Origin: Candidatus Zixiibacteriota bacterium
Lineage (GTDB): Bacteria > Zixibacteria > MSB-5A5 > GN15 > FEB-12
Length of the DNA: 6,865 nucleotides
Direction of reading: 5' to 3'
Assembly (NCBI GenBank): GCA_003641345.1
Contig: QNAD01000110.1
Coordinates: 1 to 6,865 of the forward strand
How positions within the stretch are numbered: the first letter of the stretch is position 1; each line of letters opens with the position of its first letter. The position numbers were made by a program, and so were the translations under genes. Positions 1-4,319 of this stretch are shown one piece after another. The notes under the pieces were generated by a model. That model was not told where the DNA came from and ran no database searches. It saw nothing but the letters and a program-made list of their open reading frames with translations.

Positions 1-81
1 AAATATGTAAATTTTAAAAGTGCAAAAAATGGAACTGATACTTGTATTTTTGGTTTTCATTTATTAAAATTGATTAATTAA
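1..81 (+). CDS. Possible 3' end of an upstream gene (partial)
   Basis: Frame 1 is open from the first base to a TAA at 79-81, giving 26 residues that begin KYVNFKSAKN and end HLLKLIN. The stop falls directly before the Shine-Dalgarno site of the next gene (81-87), the usual layout of adjacent genes in an operon. The gap to the next start is 13 bases. Nothing identifies the family. A 26-codon open frame in A+T-rich DNA can occur by chance, so this is a layout-based suggestion only. Confidence 0.4.
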   Translation, partial: KYVNFKSAKNGTDTCIFGFHLLKLIN

Positions 82-97
82 AAGGAGATAAATTTTG
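81..97 (+). promoter_or_regulatory. Shine-Dalgarno site setting a TTG start
   Basis: AAAGGAG at 81-87 lies seven bases before TTG at 95-97. No in-frame ATG or GTG lies near this site, and the conserved nucleotide-fold strand begins only about nine codons later. The TTG is therefore the best-supported start. Confidence 0.7.
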
Positions 98-475
98 CAA
101 AAAGCAGCTGAAAATTCAAATGTCGCCGTGTTGGGAGCATCACCAAAAGAAGAAAGATACTCGTTTAAGGCAGTAAAAATGCTAAAAGAAAATGGGCATA
201 AACCGATTCCGATACACCCTGCCGGACATGCAGTTGATGGTGTTGATGGGTTAAAATCTTTATCAGACATAACTGTTAATGTTGATACTTTAACAGTTTA
301 TGTTAATTCGTCTATATCTACTCAGGCTTATGATGAAATTATTAAACTTAAACCAAGGCGAGTGATATTTAATCCAGGTGCGGAAAATAAAGAGTTAGCT
401 GATAAATTAAATATTGATGGAATTGAAACTATCGAAGCCTGCACATTGGTAATGCTTCGGACCAAACAATTCTAA
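95..475 (+). CDS. CoA-binding domain protein (YccU-like, CoA_binding_2 type)
   Basis: Protein of 126 residues, close to the usual 130-140 for stand-alone CoA_binding_2 proteins. It shows the Rossmann-type start VAVLGASPKEERYSF (10-24), with the Gly-Ala-Ser-Pro turn expected to hold the CoA phosphates. A second strand follows (HKPIPIHP, 35-42), then the family motif VIFNPGAENKEL (90-101) and a final EACTLVML (114-121) where homologues carry a conserved Cys. Known members bind CoA in crystals but their cellular role is unsettled, so no reaction is assigned. There is no signal peptide or membrane segment, so it should be cytoplasmic. It starts at TTG behind a strong Shine-Dalgarno site, probably as the distal gene of an operon entering from the left. 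It is followed by the terminator at 511-541 and converges on ridA. Confidence 0.86.
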   Translation: MQKAAENSNVAVLGASPKEERYSFKAVKMLKENGHKPIPIHPAGHAVDGVDGLKSLSDITVNVDTLTVYVNSSISTQAYDEIIKLKPRRVIFNPGAENKELADKLNIDGIETIEACTLVMLRTKQF

Positions 476-510
476 AATGCTAATCCTAATTAGTTTTATC
501 TAAGTCAAAA

Positions 511-541
511 AAGCAGGTCTTTCTTTTTTGAAGACCTGCTT
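511..541. terminator. Bidirectional intrinsic terminator between convergent genes
   Basis: The perfect 11-base-pair stem AAGCAGGTCTT (511-521) and AAGACCTGCTT (531-541) encloses a 9-base loop. Read on the minus strand the stem ends in a run of six T, so it is a good terminator for ridA. On the plus strand the tail (TTATTTTG) is weaker but usable for the CoA-binding gene. Its position between two convergent stop codons supports a shared role. Confidence 0.85.
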
Positions 542-610
542 ATTTTGAATATCAAAATTACAAAGTTTATAACTTACTATTAATAAGTCAAAATATCTGC
601 ATATTAATTT

Positions 611-997
611 TTATCGAACTATAACAATTGCCTCTATTTCCACTTTGACATCTTTGGGTAATCGGCTTACCTCAACCGTAGCCCGAGCAGGAGGATTAGA
701 GTCAAAATAGGTGGCATACATTTCATTAACAGAGGCAAAGTCATTCATATTACACAGATAAATTGTAGTTTTAACAATATCAGACATATCACTTCCCGCA
801 GCACCTACAACTGCTGTAATATTATCCATTACTTGTTTACATTGTTCAGATGCAGTATTGCCGACAATTTCCATTGTCTTCGGGTCTAATGGAATTTGTC
901 CCGAAAGAAATAATAAATTATTATTTGAAATTTGTACTGCCTGTGAATAAGGTCCTATTGCTTGTGGAGCATTTTCGGTTTTGATTATTTTTTTCAT
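611..997 (-). CDS. ridA: RidA family enamine/imine deaminase
   Basis: Protein of 128 residues, the standard full length for RidA (YjgF/YER057c/UK114). RidA hydrolyses reactive enamine/imine intermediates such as 2-aminoacrylate formed by pyridoxal-phosphate enzymes, protecting them from damage; it acts as a cytoplasmic trimer. Visible signatures are AIGPYSQA (13-20) with Tyr17, LFLSGQIPLDP (29-39), PPARATVEV (102-110) with the substrate-carboxylate Arg105, and RLPKDVKVEIEAI (112-124) with Glu120. The numbering matches the enterobacterial enzyme. Position 107, a Cys in E. coli RidA, is Thr here. ATG follows a GAGGAG Shine-Dalgarno site (minus strand, 1003-1008). The gene lies 74 bases after the HD-GYP gene on the same strand with no clear terminator between, so co-transcription is possible, although a weak TATAAA-like box lies in the gap. 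Residues predict an active archetypal RidA. Confidence 0.95.
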   Translation of the reverse strand: MKKIIKTENAPQAIGPYSQAVQISNNNLLFLSGQIPLDPKTMEIVGNTASEQCKQVMDNITAVVGAAGSDMSDIVKTTIYLCNMNDFASVNEMYATYFDSNPPARATVEVSRLPKDVKVEIEAIVIVR

Positions 998-1071
998 AAG
1001 TTCTCCTCTATTGATTTTTTATAGAGTAAGAATTTTTAGGGTTAAAATAAAGATTTAGTTTAAAAAAGATT

Positions 1072-2055
1072 TTAAATATTTTTTAGTCCATCAGGACCCA
1101 TCAACTCAACAAAACTCATAAGAATTTTTTCATCAAATAGCTCTTTTTGAGCCAACATTAGTTTTAGGGCAGGAAAAGAATCAATCGCCTTTTGATATAC
1201 TCTTTCCGATGTCAGAGCATCAAAAGTATCTGCTATAGAGACTATTCTTGAATATAAGTGCATTTCATCAAGTTCTAACCCGTTAGGATAGCCCGAACGG
1301 TCTGCTCTTTCATGATGCTGAAGGACAGGATAATAAGAAGACGCAGAGATAAGATTGGTCTCGCTTAAAATATCGACACCCCATTTTGGATGTTTTTTCA
1401 TGATTTCAAATTCAATTTGATTCAATTGAGAGCGTTTATTTAAAATTCTCTCTGAAACTTTCGACTTACCAACATCGTGCAAAAGAGCTCCGACCCCTAA
1501 TTCATGCAAAAACTCTTCATCTTTAAATCCTATTTGCTGGGCTAAGGCAATTGAAAAAGTGCAAACATTCACGGAATGGGTATAAGTATAATAATCAAAT
1601 GATGTAATTGTCATCAGACTTAAAAATGTTTCTCTTCCTTTTAAAATATAGTTAAGGGTATTTTCTACAAGATCTTTAGATCTTTCAATATTCTCCCCCA
1701 AGGCTGGTTGTTCAAGGATATCCTTGACAAGCGAGGTTGATGTTTCGTAGAGGATACCTGCTTTTTTCTCTTCTAAGATTTTAGGGTCATGAAGAATAAT
1801 GTTAAGATTTTTTTCAATATACTTCTGGTAATCTTTTTTGTTCTCTGAGGAAATATATAACTTATCAACTTTATTTTCCAGAAGCTTTGATCTGTTTTTT
1901 TCTGTAAAAGGTAAATCTGCAGAGCGATACAGAATCAGGCTTCCATCAATATTTATAAAAAGATCAAAACTTAAAATTGAATCAATTCTAATAGAATCCA
2001 AAAGAATCGGAATAAATTTTTCTTCTATTTTTACTTTACTAGAAAGAATTACCAT
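1072..2055 (-). CDS. HD-GYP domain protein, probable cyclic-di-GMP phosphodiesterase
   Basis: Protein of 327 residues without a predicted membrane segment. Residues about 15-90 form an N-terminal domain (FDLFINIDGSLILYRSADLPF onward) of the type often found before HD-GYP domains, of unknown ligand. The HD-GYP domain spans about 145-325. It shows H160 (YTHSVNV), H193-D194 with K197 (LLHDVGKSK), H222 (KKHPKWG), H247-H248 (QHHER), GYP at 255-257 and D276 (IADTFDALTS). The metal-binding set for at least a di-metal centre is complete. Two departures are visible: the usual Asp-Gly before GYP is Asp252-Arg253, and the residue four before H160 is Tyr rather than the Glu used as an extra metal ligand in tri-metal enzymes. 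The family cleaves cyclic di-GMP, or in some branches 3',3'-cGAMP; which one cannot be read here. No GGDEF or receiver domain is present. An in-frame TGA lies two codons before the ATG, fixing the start; the Shine-Dalgarno site (AGGT) is weak. Confidence 0.93.
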   Translation of the reverse strand: MVILSSKVKIEEKFIPILLDSIRIDSILSFDLFINIDGSLILYRSADLPFTEKNRSKLLENKVDKLYISSENKKDYQKYIEKNLNIILHDPKILEEKKAGILYETSTSLVKDILEQPALGENIERSKDLVENTLNYILKGRETFLSLMTITSFDYYTYTHSVNVCTFSIALAQQIGFKDEEFLHELGVGALLHDVGKSKVSERILNKRSQLNQIEFEIMKKHPKWGVDILSETNLISASSYYPVLQHHERADRSGYPNGLELDEMHLYSRIVSIADTFDALTSERVYQKAIDSFPALKLMLAQKELFDEKILMSFVELMGPDGLKNI

Positions 2056-2108
2056 AAATCAAAATACCTGTAATAATCTTACGTTTTTTATAAAAAAATA
2101 ATCATTCT

Positions 2109-2114
2109 ATTATA
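2109..2114 (-). promoter_or_regulatory. Candidate -10 box for the HD-GYP gene
   Basis: On the minus strand a perfect TATAAT lies about 55 bases before the HD-GYP start codon and just after the terminator of the upstream gene. No good -35 hexamer is seen; at 17-base spacing it would fall in the terminator tail. The site would give the HD-GYP gene its own transcript, but one hexamer in A+T-rich DNA is weak evidence. Confidence 0.35.
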
Positions 2115-2139
2115 TCGGCAATATTGGGATAAATTTTAA

Positions 2140-2167
2140 AAAAACCCCCTAATTTTAGGAGGTTTTT
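2140..2167 (-). terminator. Intrinsic terminator of the 206-residue gene
   Basis: The arms AAAAACCCCCT (2140-2150) and AGGAGGTTTTT (2157-2167) pair with one C-A mismatch on the plus strand, which becomes a G-U wobble on the minus strand. The loop is six bases. Read on the minus strand the stem ends in a run of seven T. It lies 31 bases past the stop of the 2199-2819 gene, where a terminator for that gene is expected, and separates it from the HD-GYP gene. Confidence 0.88.
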
Positions 2168-2198
2168 GAAAGGAAGGCATATGTAAAACCGGAAAATA

Positions 2199-2819
2199 CT
2201 ATCTGTTATAGTTTTTTATCATTGATAATACCGAATTTAATGAGCCAGTAATGTTTGTAAGGATTTTGGAGTATTTTTTCAAAAGTTCAGAATACTGCCA
2301 ACGCATCTGAAAAGCACTATCCGGAAAATCAAACATTTCCAAAAGTGTAGTCTTGTAAATTTCTTCGATATATTTTACAACATAATAAGGATAATCAACA
2401 ATATTAGCATCTTCCACTTCACCACGGCTAATACGTTCTTTATAGACCTCTATTTTTTCAAGAACTACGGTCCCAAAACACCAGGGAGTCATAATTATAC
2501 CAAAATTACTGTTGTCGGCATAAAATCTTTTAATAGTTCTAATTAACAAATCAATTACTACTCCCCGAGCGCGGTAATAAGATAATGTCTCCAAGTGCTG
2601 ATCACCGGTCTGAGCTATTTTTTCATTAAGCCTATTTCTCTCTTCGGTTGCACGATTATAAGTCATTTCCATAAATCTATAGAAATCTTCAAAATAGACT
2701 TTGCTGTTTTCAGAAAGAGACATAATATAATACCCGTTTTCATCTTTGCGAATCCGCGGATCATTCATTGTCGTCAATGTTTCTTGCGAAAAACCAGCCT
2801 GTAAAGTATTTTCCAACAT
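2199..2819 (-). CDS. Unrecognised helical protein, 206 residues
   Basis: I do not recognise this family. The reading frame is well supported: ATG with an AAGGAG Shine-Dalgarno site five bases upstream, a TAG stop, and a strong terminator 31 bases later. There is no signal peptide or membrane segment. The protein looks mostly alpha-helical, with a likely coiled helix at 51-72 (EMTYNRATEERNRLNEKI), a mixed stretch at 84-100 rich in Arg/Lys and hydrophobics, a Trp-Cys segment at 112-115 (PWCFG) and amphipathic helices at 146-206. Tyrosine is unusually common (17 of 206). No metal-, nucleotide- or DNA-binding motif is evident. It is a single-gene unit, divergent from the small basic ORF at 3146. 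A cytoplasmic role is the only inference the sequence allows. Confidence 0.8.
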   Translation of the reverse strand: MLENTLQAGFSQETLTTMNDPRIRKDENGYYIMSLSENSKVYFEDFYRFMEMTYNRATEERNRLNEKIAQTGDQHLETLSYYRARGVVIDLLIRTIKRFYADNSNFGIIMTPWCFGTVVLEKIEVYKERISRGEVEDANIVDYPYYVVKYIEEIYKTTLLEMFDFPDSAFQMRWQYSELLKKYSKILTNITGSLNSVLSMIKNYNR

Positions 2820-3145
2820 CTATTCTCCTTCAATAACTTTTTCTAATCTGATAACCCTTAATGCATAGCCTGTGCCGATTTAATTCTAAACAAAACGCCC
2901 TATCGTATTAATATGTTATGTTATTGTTGTATTTTGTGATACAAGAGATTAAGCAGAAGAAATTTATTTATAATTACTTAATTACAAAACATATATAGAT
3001 TATTACTACATTATTTTTTGGGTAAAAATATGTAAAGTTCTGCAATATATGCCGAAATAAATCATAGAAATAAAAAATCAATAAAAAGGACAAGTGGTTC
3101 TTTTTTGTAATTATAATTTTTAAAAAATTCTTATTGGAGGATTGA
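2820..3145. other. A+T-rich divergent intergenic region
   Basis: These 326 bases separate two divergently oriented genes and should hold both promoters. Apart from the Shine-Dalgarno sites at each edge and the candidate promoter at 3087-3117, I see no gene, no strong hairpin and no repeat. Bases 2930-3130 are especially A+T-rich. No convincing -35/-10 pair for the minus-strand gene could be chosen; a TAGAAT-like -10 lies near 2882-2887 on the minus strand without a good -35. Confidence 0.6.
3087..3117 (+). promoter_or_regulatory. Candidate promoter of the small basic ORF
   Basis: A perfect -10 hexamer TATAAT lies at 3112-3117. The best -35 match is AGGACA at 3087-3092 (four of six), with a long 19-base spacer. 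Transcription would start near 3124, giving a leader of about 22 bases before ATG at 3146. The -10 is good; the -35 is doubtful. Confidence 0.35.
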
Positions 3146-3352
3146 ATGAGTGGCCACGCTTCGAAGCGACCGGAAAGAAAAATGAAATCAAAAAAACATT
3201 TTTCAAAAAGAAATTCCAACAAACCAAAATTAGAGTCTGAACGTCCCAAACAGATTAAAAACAAAAAAGAAAAATACATAAAACCTGCTCATTGGGAAGA
3301 AACAATTGAAGAGTTTGTCGAAGAAACAATGGAGCTTAGCGTTACTGAATAA
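3146..3352 (+). CDS. Small, very basic protein with an acidic tail (68 residues)
   Basis: The ATG has a GGAGG Shine-Dalgarno site five bases upstream (3136-3140) and a perfect TATAAT box further up, which makes this short frame believable. The overlapping minus-strand frames lack such signals. Residues 1-47 hold 18 Lys/Arg against four acidic residues and look disordered (for example KRPERKMKSKKHFSKR, 7-22). Residues 48-68 are acidic and probably helical (HWEETIEEFVEETMELSV, 49-66), with eight Glu and no basic residue. Such a charge-split layout suits nucleic-acid or ribosome contact, but no family is recognised and function is unknown. No terminator follows closely, so its transcript may run through the structured region to the terminator at 3784-3813. 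Confidence 0.55.
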   Translation: MSGHASKRPERKMKSKKHFSKRNSNKPKLESERPKQIKNKKEKYIKPAHWEETIEEFVEETMELSVTE

Positions 3353-3363
3353 AAAAAGGCATA

Positions 3364-3415
3364 GTAGGACGAAACTCTTTAGCAGTTCCGCCTTCTTGGC
3401 AAAACCACGACCTAC
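3364..3415. repeat. Inverted repeat enclosing 36 bases
   Basis: GTAGGACG (3364-3371) faces CGACCTAC (3408-3415), seven of eight paired with one A-A mismatch. The 7-mer GACCTAC in the right arm recurs in the hairpin at 3496-3543 (3534-3540). Inside, GCC and GGC can form a small stem around TTCTT. It may be part of a dispersed intergenic element; no other full copy lies in the window. Confidence 0.45.
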
Positions 3416-3427
3416 TTTTGGGGGTAG

Positions 3428-3466
3428 CCCACTGCTTGCAGTGGGAGAACATAAACCCACTGCAAG
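3428..3466 (+). repeat. Mutually exclusive hairpins sharing one arm
   Basis: GCAGTGGG at 3438-3445 can pair upstream with CCCACTGC (3428-3435; only TT between) or downstream with CCCACTGC (3456-3463; loop of ten). The downstream pairing extends to a perfect 11-base-pair stem, CTTGCAGTGGG (3435-3445) with CCCACTGCAAG (3456-3466), and should win in RNA. The upstream pairing forms an 18-base palindrome in DNA with two mismatched central bases. Confidence 0.7.
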
Positions 3467-3495
3467 GGGCTTGTTGAGAAAGTCTTACAGATGTT

Positions 3496-3543
3496 GCGGT
3501 GGGTCCTGAAAATCTGTGTAAACAGATTTTTGTGACCTACCGC
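3496..3543 (+). repeat. Hairpin repeat element, copy A
   Basis: A 10-base-pair outer stem (GCGGTGGGTC 3496-3505 with GACCTACCGC 3534-3543, one G-U) is followed by a 3x3 internal loop (CTG/TGT). A perfect 9-base-pair inner stem (AAAATCTGT with ACAGATTTT) is closed by a GTAA tetraloop, which is of GNRA type. It is followed by TCTTTAATT, too poor in T for a firm terminator call. It shares GGGTCCTGA and TTGTGACC with the element at 3565-3607 read on the other strand. Confidence 0.75.
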
Positions 3544-3564
3544 TCTTTAATTACAACTACTTAA

Positions 3565-3607
3565 GTGTCGGGTCACAATCCACCTTCTGTGAATCAGGAC
3601 CCGACAC
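3565..3607 (-). repeat. Hairpin repeat element, copy B (opposite orientation)
   Basis: A perfect 10-base-pair stem joins GTGTCGGGTC (3565-3574) and GACCCGACAC (3598-3607). A competing inner pairing TCACA (3573-3577) with TGTGA (3588-3592) is possible. Read on the minus strand it carries GGGTCCTGA and TTGTGACC at the same places as copy A but with different outer stem bases. It lies 21 bases from copy A. Confidence 0.72.
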
Positions 3608-3640
3608 AACTGAAATGAGGATTTATCAACAAGCACGTTC

Positions 3641-3679
3641 GCAGAAATGACAAGAACAAAAGGAATGACAGGTTTCTGC
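3641..3679. repeat. Weak inverted repeat with internal direct repeat
   Basis: GCAGAAA (3641-3647) faces TTTCTGC (3673-3679). Between them ATGACA occurs twice (AAATGACA, then GAATGACA). On the minus strand this reads as GTCATTCC and GTCATTTCTGCGAA, which resembles decayed pieces of the GTCATTCCTGCGAA-type intergenic repeats seen in many environmental genomes. The resemblance is from memory and unproven. Confidence 0.3.
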
Positions 3680-3751
3680 TTAACTGGAATTATAATATGA
3701 TTACAAAGGTAAAACAGTATCGTCATTATTCCCCCCCAATATTCTGGGTCC

Positions 3752-3771
3752 GTTGAATCTTCAGATTCAAC
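3752..3771. repeat. 20-base near-palindrome
   Basis: GTTGAATCT and AGATTCAAC form a 9-base-pair stem around TC. In RNA it would be an 8-base-pair hairpin with a TTCA loop just before the terminator at 3784. As DNA it could be a dimer binding site, but it lies upstream of a terminator and about 65 bases before the next promoter -35, so an operator role is uncertain. Confidence 0.5.
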
Positions 3772-3783
3772 TCTCACTAATTG

Positions 3784-3813
3784 AAAACCTGCCATAAATT
3801 GGCAGGTTTTTTT
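3784..3813 (+). terminator. Strong plus-strand intrinsic terminator without an adjacent gene
   Basis: The perfect 11-base-pair stem AAAACCTGCCA (3784-3794) and TGGCAGGTTTT (3800-3810) has a 5-base loop, and seven consecutive T end at 3813. The nearest plus-strand stop codon is 432 bases upstream (3352), so it ends either a long 3' UTR of the 68-residue ORF or a separate noncoding RNA. It also insulates the promoter at 3836. Confidence 0.9.
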
Positions 3814-3835
3814 GATGCTAATAGATAAAAATAAA

Positions 3836-3864
3836 TTGACACATTTCTGGCAATTCATTATCTT
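3836..3864 (+). promoter_or_regulatory. Sigma-70-like promoter of the peptide-regulator operon
   Basis: TTGACA (3836-3841) is a perfect -35. A 17-base spacer leads to TATCTT (3859-3864), four of six for the -10. It sits directly after a terminator and about 90 bases before the ATG at 3957, leaving a leader of about 86 bases. A short inverted repeat, CAATT (3851-3855) and AATTG (3865-3869), overlaps the -10 and could be an operator. Confidence 0.5.
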
Positions 3865-3956
3865 AATTGTGTTGGGAGAAAAAGAAAAAATAAAATCCCT
3901 ATACCTTGTATCCGCCAAAAACATGTAAATACTATATTTTATAAAAGGAGTGTTAA

Positions 3957-4319
3957 ATGAAGTATTTCCTGATTTTACTGGTATTTGTTTTGCTATTAAT
4001 TCCGGCAAACAATATCACAGCTAAGGTGAATCCGGATAGTTTCCTGGATTTAACTAAACCTGGTGGCGACGATCATCCTTGGGGCGGTGAAGAAATAGCT
4101 CCGACTCTACCGGATAAATCAATTGGTACAAATTATGATCCAATATTTACAGGTATTCCATTAATTGATATTTTTCTCAATAATTACCTTGGATCATATT
4201 ACCCAAGAACAAAAATATCTGCACCTTCGATAAGAGAAGTTGATAATATCAATTTACATCAACCTACTGTAGTCAATCAAACAAACCAATCTGATATTTT
4301 TGAGGGTAATAACAAATGA
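3957..4319 (+). CDS. Exported small protein of 120 residues, coupled to the TPR sigma-54 activator
   Basis: No known family is recognised. The ATG follows AAAGGAG (3944-3950) by six bases. Residues 1-22 form a Sec-type signal peptide: Lys2, a hydrophobic core FLILLVFVLLLI (4-15) and a likely cleavage after ITA (20-22). The mature part, about 98 residues, begins near KVNPDSFLDL. It carries a striking PGGDDHPWGGEE (35-46), a Pro/Ile/Tyr-rich middle (APTLPDKSIGTNYDPIFTGIPLIDIFLN, split around 48-75), and an Asn/Gln-rich polar C-terminus (95-120). There are no cysteines and no lipobox, so it is probably periplasmic, secreted or processed to a peptide. Its TGA overlaps the ATG of the regulator by four bases (ATGA), so the two are translated together. 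A role as ligand or ligand precursor for the TPR regulator is inference. Confidence 0.85.
   Translation: MKYFLILLVFVLLLIPANNITAKVNPDSFLDLTKPGGDDHPWGGEEIAPTLPDKSIGTNYDPIFTGIPLIDIFLNNYLGSYYPRTKISAPSIREVDNINLHQPTVVNQTNQSDIFEGNNK
4302..4319 (+). promoter_or_regulatory. Ribosome binding site and ATGA stop/start overlap
   Basis: GAGGG at 4302-4306, inside the upstream gene, lies nine bases before the ATG at 4316. That ATG shares bases with the TGA stop at 4317-4319. The arrangement predicts translational coupling and fixes the start of the regulator. Confidence 0.85.

Larger units (their letters stand above)
3353..3956 (+). other. Structured gene-poor region, possible long 3' UTR or noncoding RNA
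   Basis: These 604 bases show no convincing gene: frames on both strands cross hairpins and the terminator and lack good ribosome binding sites. G+C rises to about 47% at 3361-3540 (my hand count) against about a third nearby. The region holds in order a 52-base enclosed stem (3364-3415), a pair of competing hairpins (3428-3466), two related hairpin elements in opposite orientation (3496-3543, 3565-3607), a weak inverted repeat (3641-3679), a C7 run (3731-3737), an 18-of-20 palindrome (3752-3771), a terminator (3784-3813) and a promoter (3836-3864). A plus-strand RNA ending at 3813 is the simplest reading; a cluster of dispersed repeats is the alternative. Confidence 0.5.

Noticed and set aside
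1838..2101. Plus-strand frame opposite the HD-GYP gene
   Set aside because: It is antisense to a clearly conserved protein and has no start signals.
2896..2910. Minus-strand TAATACGATAGGG resembling a phage T7 promoter
   Set aside because: The central CTCACTA block needed for recognition is absent, and there is no phage context. It is a chance match.
3230..3509. Frames on both strands (minus 3230-3460, plus 3306-3509) through the G+C-rich island
   Set aside because: They overlap the better-supported 68-residue ORF, lack Shine-Dalgarno sites and translate across palindromic repeats.
3361..3607. CRISPR array
   Set aside because: The repeated arms are not direct repeats of constant length with unique spacers; they are inverted hairpin elements.
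3619..3651. Short ORF MRIYQQARSQK starting at ATG 3616-3618
   Set aside because: Eleven codons, no Shine-Dalgarno site, and located inside repeat-like DNA.
3848..3862. TGGCA-led sequence resembling a sigma-54 promoter
   Set aside because: The GG at 3849-3850 is not followed by GC at the required ten-base spacing (TC is found instead), so the -12 element is missing.
3547..4008. Minus-strand frame of 153 codons
   Set aside because: It runs antisense across the copy B hairpin, the plus-strand terminator, the promoter and the start of the exported protein, and has no ribosome binding site. Its length reflects a lack of stops in noncoding DNA.
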